The notes under the pieces are model-generated. The model was given only the letters and a program-made list of their open reading frames with translations, did no database searches and was not told the DNA's origin. Below, one piece after another: positions 59,918 through 64,000 of a stretch of DNA of 64,000 nt. How positions within the stretch are numbered: position 1 is the stretch's first letter; the number at the start of each line of letters is the position of its first letter. The stretch spans positions 1 to 64,000 of the forward strand of contig NZ_QUAJ01000007.1 in NCBI RefSeq assembly GCF_003391055.1, in the 5' to 3' direction. The stretch comes from Psychrilyobacter piezotolerans. GTDB taxonomy: Bacteria > Fusobacteriota > Fusobacteriia > Fusobacteriales > Fusobacteriaceae. The translations under genes were made by a program, and so were the position numbers.

Positions 59918-61423
59918 TTAAACATATATTTTTTCAGGAAACTTTTTTTTATATCTTTTATTTTCATACATATTTATATCTGCAATGTTGACATATTCCT
60001 GTAAGGTTTTATTTCCACAACATTCTACTATTCCTACGCTGATGCTGTGTGTATATTCTTTTTTTGATTTTTTATTAAATTTTTCTATATTTTCTTCAAT
60101 TTCATTAAATAATAGATTTACCTCTATTAAATTTAATCTATCAAATCCCAGAATAAATTCATCTCCTCCAAATCTCAAAAAAACATCTTCTGGTTCCAAT
60201 TTTTCTTCTATAATTTTAACAACATTTTTAATTAATTTATCCCCCTCTTCATGAGAATACCTGTCATTTACATATTTTAAATCATTTATATCTACAAAAG
60301 CTATTGTAAAAATTTCATTATTATCTTGAGCTTTTTTAAAGTTTTTTTCCAATTTTCCCAATCCCGTATGCCTGTTTAAAATTCCGGTCATCACATCATA
60401 GGCAGCCAGGCTGTATAATTTTTCCTTCATAATCTCAATATCTTCCAATAAATTATTTATATTTTTTCCTAAATTACCAATTTCATCCCTGCCGTTAATC
60501 TTAAGGCGCTTCCCCAAATCCTGACATTCTATGATTTCTCTTACCGATTTATCCATCTTTCTCAATCTTTTCACTATAATATGTTCCATAAATATATAGA
60601 TCGCAGATATCAATATTAGAAAATTAATAAACAGCACAATCATATACTTTTTCACATTTTTCTTCCCCAGGATCAATAGATCAGCATTCCTTTGATTATC
60701 AAAAATAACACTTTCCCTTGAGAGAGTTGAAATATACAGTTTATTATCTATTTTATTTTTACCTATATTGATCTGATATGGGATTTCTAACTTCTCAGAA
60801 ATCCCTGCCATAACAAGCTGGATTCCTAATTTTTCTTCTAGAGCCATAACTCTGTTTTTATTTAAAAAATAACCCATTATTAAATTACCATTTGATTTTT
60901 TCACTTCCTGGCTGTCGGTTATCTTTAAATTAGAAAAAACAATAACTTCTTTATTCTCCCCAACCAGCATCCCTGTTTTACCTTTATAATCAGATATTTC
61001 TTTTGTTATCAGCTCAATTTTATTTTTAGGGATTTTATCCTCTGATAACTCATCATAACCCTGCTGGTATAAGATTTGCCCCTGGTCATCCTGAAAAATA
61101 ATGAAATTTAAATTTAAATCGGATAATAACCCATTAAATATTCCATAGTCCAAGTTACTCTTTATAAATTTTTCCCTTTCTTTCACATCACCTTCTATAA
61201 ATTCATAGGTATCATCCCACTTACTCCAGTCAGTATTTATTTTTTTTAAATCTTTATATATCCCTTGAAACTCCTTATCTACCAAATGATATACAGATTC
61301 TGATCTGATGATCTCTAGACTTTTATAATCTGTGTCTATTGATTTTTTTAAATAAACAAACATAAATATAAAAACCAGTACACTTGAAACGGTCACAACA
61401 GTTAAACTTTTTATCCTCAGCAT
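59918..61423 (-). CDS. CHASE4-HAMP-GGDEF diguanylate cyclase
   Basis: 501 aa. Membrane helix at about 8-26, then an extracytoplasmic CHASE4-like sensor with K-W-D-D-T-Y-E-F near 70, as in the protein at 59-2266. A second helix lies at about 255-275, then HAMP and a GGDEF domain from about 330. The signature G-G-D-E-F at 419-423 is intact, and the residues where RxxD would sit are E-P-E-D, so product inhibition is unlikely. It is a likely active cyclase. GGGGAG precedes the ATG. Confidence 0.92.
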   Translation of the reverse strand: MLRIKSLTVVTVSSVLVFIFMFVYLKKSIDTDYKSLEIIRSESVYHLVDKEFQGIYKDLKKINTDWSKWDDTYEFIEGDVKEREKFIKSNLDYGIFNGLLSDLNLNFIIFQDDQGQILYQQGYDELSEDKIPKNKIELITKEISDYKGKTGMLVGENKEVIVFSNLKITDSQEVKKSNGNLIMGYFLNKNRVMALEEKLGIQLVMAGISEKLEIPYQINIGKNKIDNKLYISTLSRESVIFDNQRNADLLILGKKNVKKYMIVLFINFLILISAIYIFMEHIIVKRLRKMDKSVREIIECQDLGKRLKINGRDEIGNLGKNINNLLEDIEIMKEKLYSLAAYDVMTGILNRHTGLGKLEKNFKKAQDNNEIFTIAFVDINDLKYVNDRYSHEEGDKLIKNVVKIIEEKLEPEDVFLRFGGDEFILGFDRLNLIEVNLLFNEIEENIEKFNKKSKKEYTHSISVGIVECCGNKTLQEYVNIADINMYENKRYKKKFPEKIYV

Positions 61424-61550
61424 GTTTTTCTCCCCTATAATAATTGATTATACTTACAGTATACTTGTAAATTAATTTAAATTACAAGGATAATTATCAT
61501 ATTTATGAAAAAATAATGAGAAAATACCATTTTTACTCAATTAACAACTC

Positions 61551-62372
61551 TTATCTTTGGAATTTTTTCATATATATAGGCAGGTATTCTATTATATCCC
61601 TTGCAGTAACACAAAACCTTTCTTTAGATAATTCATCCCCTATATAACCATGAATATAAGTCCCTGTACAGGCAGCTTCTAACACATCATATCCCTGTGC
61701 TATTAAGGAGGCAATTATCCCTGTAAGAGAATCTCCCATACCTCCATTTGCCATAGCAGGATTTCCACTTGTATTTATATATACTTCTTTCCCGTCAGTA
61801 ATAAGAGTCCTGTGTCCTTTTAAAAGTAAAACCACATTATGAATATGGGCAAACTCTTTAACTATGTTTAATCTATCTTTTTTTATTTCTTCTATATCTA
61901 ATCCGGTCAGTCTTGAAAACTCTCCTAAATGGGGAGTTAAAACCACTTTTTTACCTCTTAACAATTCCATATTTTTATGCAGGATATTTATTCCATCTGC
62001 ATCTATTACCAGGGGGCAGGTGGAATTATCTAAAATATATTTTAAAATATCTAATGTTTTTTCCTGACCCATTCCCGGGCCAAAGGCTATTACTGCAGCA
62101 TTTTTTAATAATTTATTTATTTTAGTTTTGTTTGAAAAAACACAGCTCATGGCCTCCAAAAGATTTGGTATTACCATATTTTCTATATTATCTTCTATGC
62201 AAAGAGTTACAAGACCTGCTCCTGACCTCACTGCTGAATTAGCTGTAATTACAGGTGCTCCTGTAAATCCCCGGCTTCCCCCTATTACTATCACATGCCC
62301 ATAATCCCCTTTATATCCCTGAAGATCTCGTTTTTTTAAGACTATATCTTTTTTTTCTAATTTTTTTTCCAT
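61551..62372 (-). CDS. nnrD: ADP-dependent NAD(P)H-hydrate dehydratase
   Basis: Repairs hydrated NAD(P)H. It is 273 aa and contains only the dehydratase (ribokinase-like) domain, without the NnrE epimerase half. G-H-V-I-V-I-G-G-S-R-G-F-T-G-A near residue 25, F-G-P-G-M-G, L-T-P-H-L-G-E-F-S-R-L and the catalytic G-N-P-A-M-A-N-G-G-M-G-D-S-L-T-G block are intact. Confidence 0.93.
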   Translation of the reverse strand: MEKKLEKKDIVLKKRDLQGYKGDYGHVIVIGGSRGFTGAPVITANSAVRSGAGLVTLCIEDNIENMVIPNLLEAMSCVFSNKTKINKLLKNAAVIAFGPGMGQEKTLDILKYILDNSTCPLVIDADGINILHKNMELLRGKKVVLTPHLGEFSRLTGLDIEEIKKDRLNIVKEFAHIHNVVLLLKGHRTLITDGKEVYINTSGNPAMANGGMGDSLTGIIASLIAQGYDVLEAACTGTYIHGYIGDELSKERFCVTARDIIEYLPIYMKKFQR

Positions 62373-62450
62373 AATTCCTCCTCCCGTGGTGAACCGGATA
62401 ATAAAAAAATAAAGAAACTCAAAGGCTCCCTTATTTTAAGAAACTATTTT

Positions 62451-62747
62451 TTAATCTTTTATCCTTATCCCTGTAGCACTGAGTACAGTTCCTATTACAG
62501 GTATTGAATATACATATTTAATCTCCACTTCATCTGTCAATTCCAGTCCATCAGAGACATATACATCCAGACCATCTGCATCATATTTTGTAAATCCATT
62601 TTCATCTTCCATCTCTTTTATTGCTTCAACCTGAAGTATCTGCTTTCCAGCACATCAGCCGCCTTTAACAACTTCAATAGAGATTTTTATAACATTAAGA
62701 TTTTTTTTAGCCATATGTTTTTTTAACTTTTCATGGATTAATATCAT
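62451..62747 (-). CDS. HesB-like selenoprotein (in-frame UGA at codon 31)
   Basis: 98 codons if UGA is read as Sec. GGAGG lies 7 nt before ATG 62747 (ATG 62750 is also possible). The reading is I-S-I-E-V-V-K-G-G-U-C-A-G-K with UGA at 62655-62657 next to Cys, then about 67 residues of continuous frame to a TAA at 62451. HesB/IscA-like selenoproteins with a U-C pair are a known family. A hairpin CTTCA-GGT-TGAAG begins 18 nt after the UGA (62624-62636), with G and U in the loop, as in bacterial SECIS elements. ORF callers split it. It lies between lon and nnrD. Expected role is redox or metal handling; unproven. Confidence 0.82.
62624..62636 (-). promoter_or_regulatory. Putative bacterial SECIS hairpin
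   Basis: 5-bp stem CTTCA/TGAAG with loop GGT in the mRNA, 18 nt after the in-frame UGA. Distance and the GU in the apical loop match the known bacterial SECIS rule. Confidence 0.6.
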
Positions 62748-62841
62748 CATCCAACCTCCATATATTTTAATAAATTATTTATAATTTTGTTTTAAAAAAA
62801 TTATTATATTCAATTGTTATCGGACTTTAATTCTGTTTGAT

Positions 62842-62892
62842 TATAGATCGTATTAATCAAAGATAAAAATCTAAAATTTATACGATCTATAT
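62842..62892. repeat. 11-bp inverted repeat downstream of lon
   Basis: ATAGATCGTAT and ATACGATCTAT are separated by about 27 nt. No T tract follows on the minus strand, so it may be a weak lon terminator or a protein site. Confidence 0.5.
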
Positions 62893-62904
62893 TAAGGAAT
62901 AATT

Positions 62905-64000
62905 TTAAAATACTACTTTTAAAACATCTTCAAAATAATCAGCATAATGTACTGTGATTCCTTCTTTTATATAATTAGGCAGTCTTTCAAAATCAGTTTT
63001 ATTATCTTTTGGAAATAATAGTGTATCTACTCCTACCCGTCTTGCAGCTATTGTTTTTTCCCTTACTCCTCCAATAGGTAATATTTTTCCAGTCAGAGTG
63101 ATCTCCCCAGTCATAGCTAAATTATTTTTAATTGGTTTATTTTTAGCCAGTGAATATAGAGCCAGTGCCATAGTTACTCCAGCAGAAGGTCCATCTTTTG
63201 GAGTAGCACCTTCAGGTACATGAAGATGGATACTATGTTTATCAAAGAAATCTTTTTTATCCTTATCACAGTCTTCTTTGCACATCAGAGATTTAACGTA
63301 TGAATAGGCAATGATTGAAGACTCCTTCATTACTTCTCCCAATTGACCTGTTTGCTTAAACCCGCCTTGATGGCCTATAACTCGTGCCTCTATGTATAGA
63401 GTAACTCCTCCCATAGATGTCCAGGCCAGTCCCAGTGTAACTCCAGGTATATTTTTATTATACAGTTCTTCAGTAGTAAAAATTGGCTTACCTAAAAACT
63501 CTTCCATATTTTTCTTAGTCACATTTATCTTTTTATGTTCCCCCTCGGCAATCTTCAGAGTAGCTTTTCTCATAATCTTTTTAATATTTTTTTCTAATCC
63601 CCTTACCCCTGCTTCTCTGGCATATTTATCGATAATTTCCCTGAGAGTTGTATCTGATATTGATATTTCTTTTTTCGATAATCCATGATCTTCCATTTGA
63701 TGCGGGATCAGATATTTCTTTGCTATCTCTTCTTTTTCTTCCAATATATATCCCGGCAGTTGAATTAATTCCATCCTGTCTAAGAGCGGTCTGGGGATAG
63801 TATCTAACTGATTGGCTGTAGTTATAAATAAAATTTTAGATAGATCAAATCTTACATCCAGATAGTGATCTAAAAATTCTACATTCTGCTCTGGATCCAA
63901 TACCTCTAAGAGAGCTGATGCTGGATCCCCCTGGTAACTGTTTCCAATTTTATCTATCTCATCTAACATTATTATTGGATTTGCTGTCCCGACTTTTTTT
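62905..64000 (-). CDS. lon: ATP-dependent protease Lon, C-terminal part (runs off window)
   Basis: Partial: the frame continues past the window end, and the N-domain, Walker A and any start codon are outside. The visible part starts with V-G-T-A-N-P-I-I-M-L-D-E-I-D-K-I-G, the Walker B of the AAA domain. It passes through the sensor region R-P-L-L-D-R-M-E and reaches the protease domain. The catalytic Ser lies in P-K-D-G-P-S-A-G-V-T, and the Lys of the dyad in R-E-K-T-I-A-A-R-R. The C-terminus looks complete. Confidence 0.94.
   Translation of the reverse strand, partial: KKVGTANPIIMLDEIDKIGNSYQGDPASALLEVLDPEQNVEFLDHYLDVRFDLSKILFITTANQLDTIPRPLLDRMELIQLPGYILEEKEEIAKKYLIPHQMEDHGLSKKEISISDTTLREIIDKYAREAGVRGLEKNIKKIMRKATLKIAEGEHKKINVTKKNMEEFLGKPIFTTEELYNKNIPGVTLGLAWTSMGGVTLYIEARVIGHQGGFKQTGQLGEVMKESSIIAYSYVKSLMCKEDCDKDKKDFFDKHSIHLHVPEGATPKDGPSAGVTMALALYSLAKNKPIKNNLAMTGEITLTGKILPIGGVREKTIAARRVGVDTLLFPKDNKTDFERLPNYIKEGITVHYADYFEDVLKVVF

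Noticed and set aside
62451-62747. Pseudogene interpretation of the HesB-like ORF because of the UGA stop
   Set aside because: The only interruption is UGA beside a Cys codon in the known U-C context, with a SECIS-like hairpin at the right distance and intact frame on both sides.

Overview
The window is A+T-rich bacterial chromosome of a strict anaerobe with tightly packed operons. The gene set points to Fusobacteriota (a Psychrilyobacter, Propionigenium or Ilyobacter-like marine relative). The clues are the early-cobalt-insertion (anaerobic) cobalamin pathway with CbiK, an ImpX-type transporter behind an FMN riboswitch, a B12-dependent class II ribonucleotide reductase, desulfoferrodoxin, a HesB-like selenoprotein and many cyclic-di-GMP signalling proteins. 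The assignment is inference from gene content; no rRNA or tRNA gene was seen.

Layout. 1-6115: two membrane cyclic-di-GMP proteins and an MsbA-like ABC exporter. 6499-26629: a long tetrapyrrole block. A promoter and cobalamin riboswitch precede an exported CbiK chelatase and a BtuFCD/FecBCD-like importer, then cbiC-D-E-T-L-F-G, cbiH-J-B, cobD, hemA-C, a cobA-hemD fusion, hemB, hemL and a short precorrin-2 dehydrogenase. cbiA follows at 28822 after an M17 aminopeptidase. No hemE/hemN-type gene is seen, so the hem genes here serve corrinoid and siroheme. cbiP, cobU, cobS and cobT are not in the window. 30169-33961: M48 lipoprotein, FMN riboswitch with impX, and three small genes. 34012-37074 (minus): gnd-zwf-pgl, the oxidative pentose phosphate branch. 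37218-43270: an OLD-family nuclease, a pseudopilin-like gene, aroQ, nrdJ (a consumer of cobalamin), HU and a tyrosine recombinase. 43921-48519 (minus): pyrK-D-F-C-E. 48588-53943: redox and small metal-binding proteins, a frameshifted HD-GYP sensor and a bactofilin-like membrane protein. 54037-59870: carA-carB-pyrB, which completes UMP synthesis. 59918-64000: a CHASE4-GGDEF protein, NAD(P)HX dehydratase, a UGA-containing HesB-like selenoprotein and the C-terminal part of lon.

Most interesting: both pyrimidine operons (pyrK... on minus, carA... on plus) begin with an unannotated short leader ORF of 47 and 52 codons. The two peptides share K-F-L, then D-V-P-Y, G-A-V and N-F at nearly the same spacing, although their codons differ synonymously. 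In both, the stop codon closes the 5' arm of a 14-bp terminator hairpin that sits before the first structural gene. This looks like a translation-coupled attenuator with a conserved, possibly regulatory, leader peptide. Other points are the selenoprotein hidden by an in-frame UGA, a PyrB carrying a PyrI-type zinc ribbon, an exported cobaltochelatase next to an importer, and families of short dispersed intergenic repeats concentrated in the cobalamin region.
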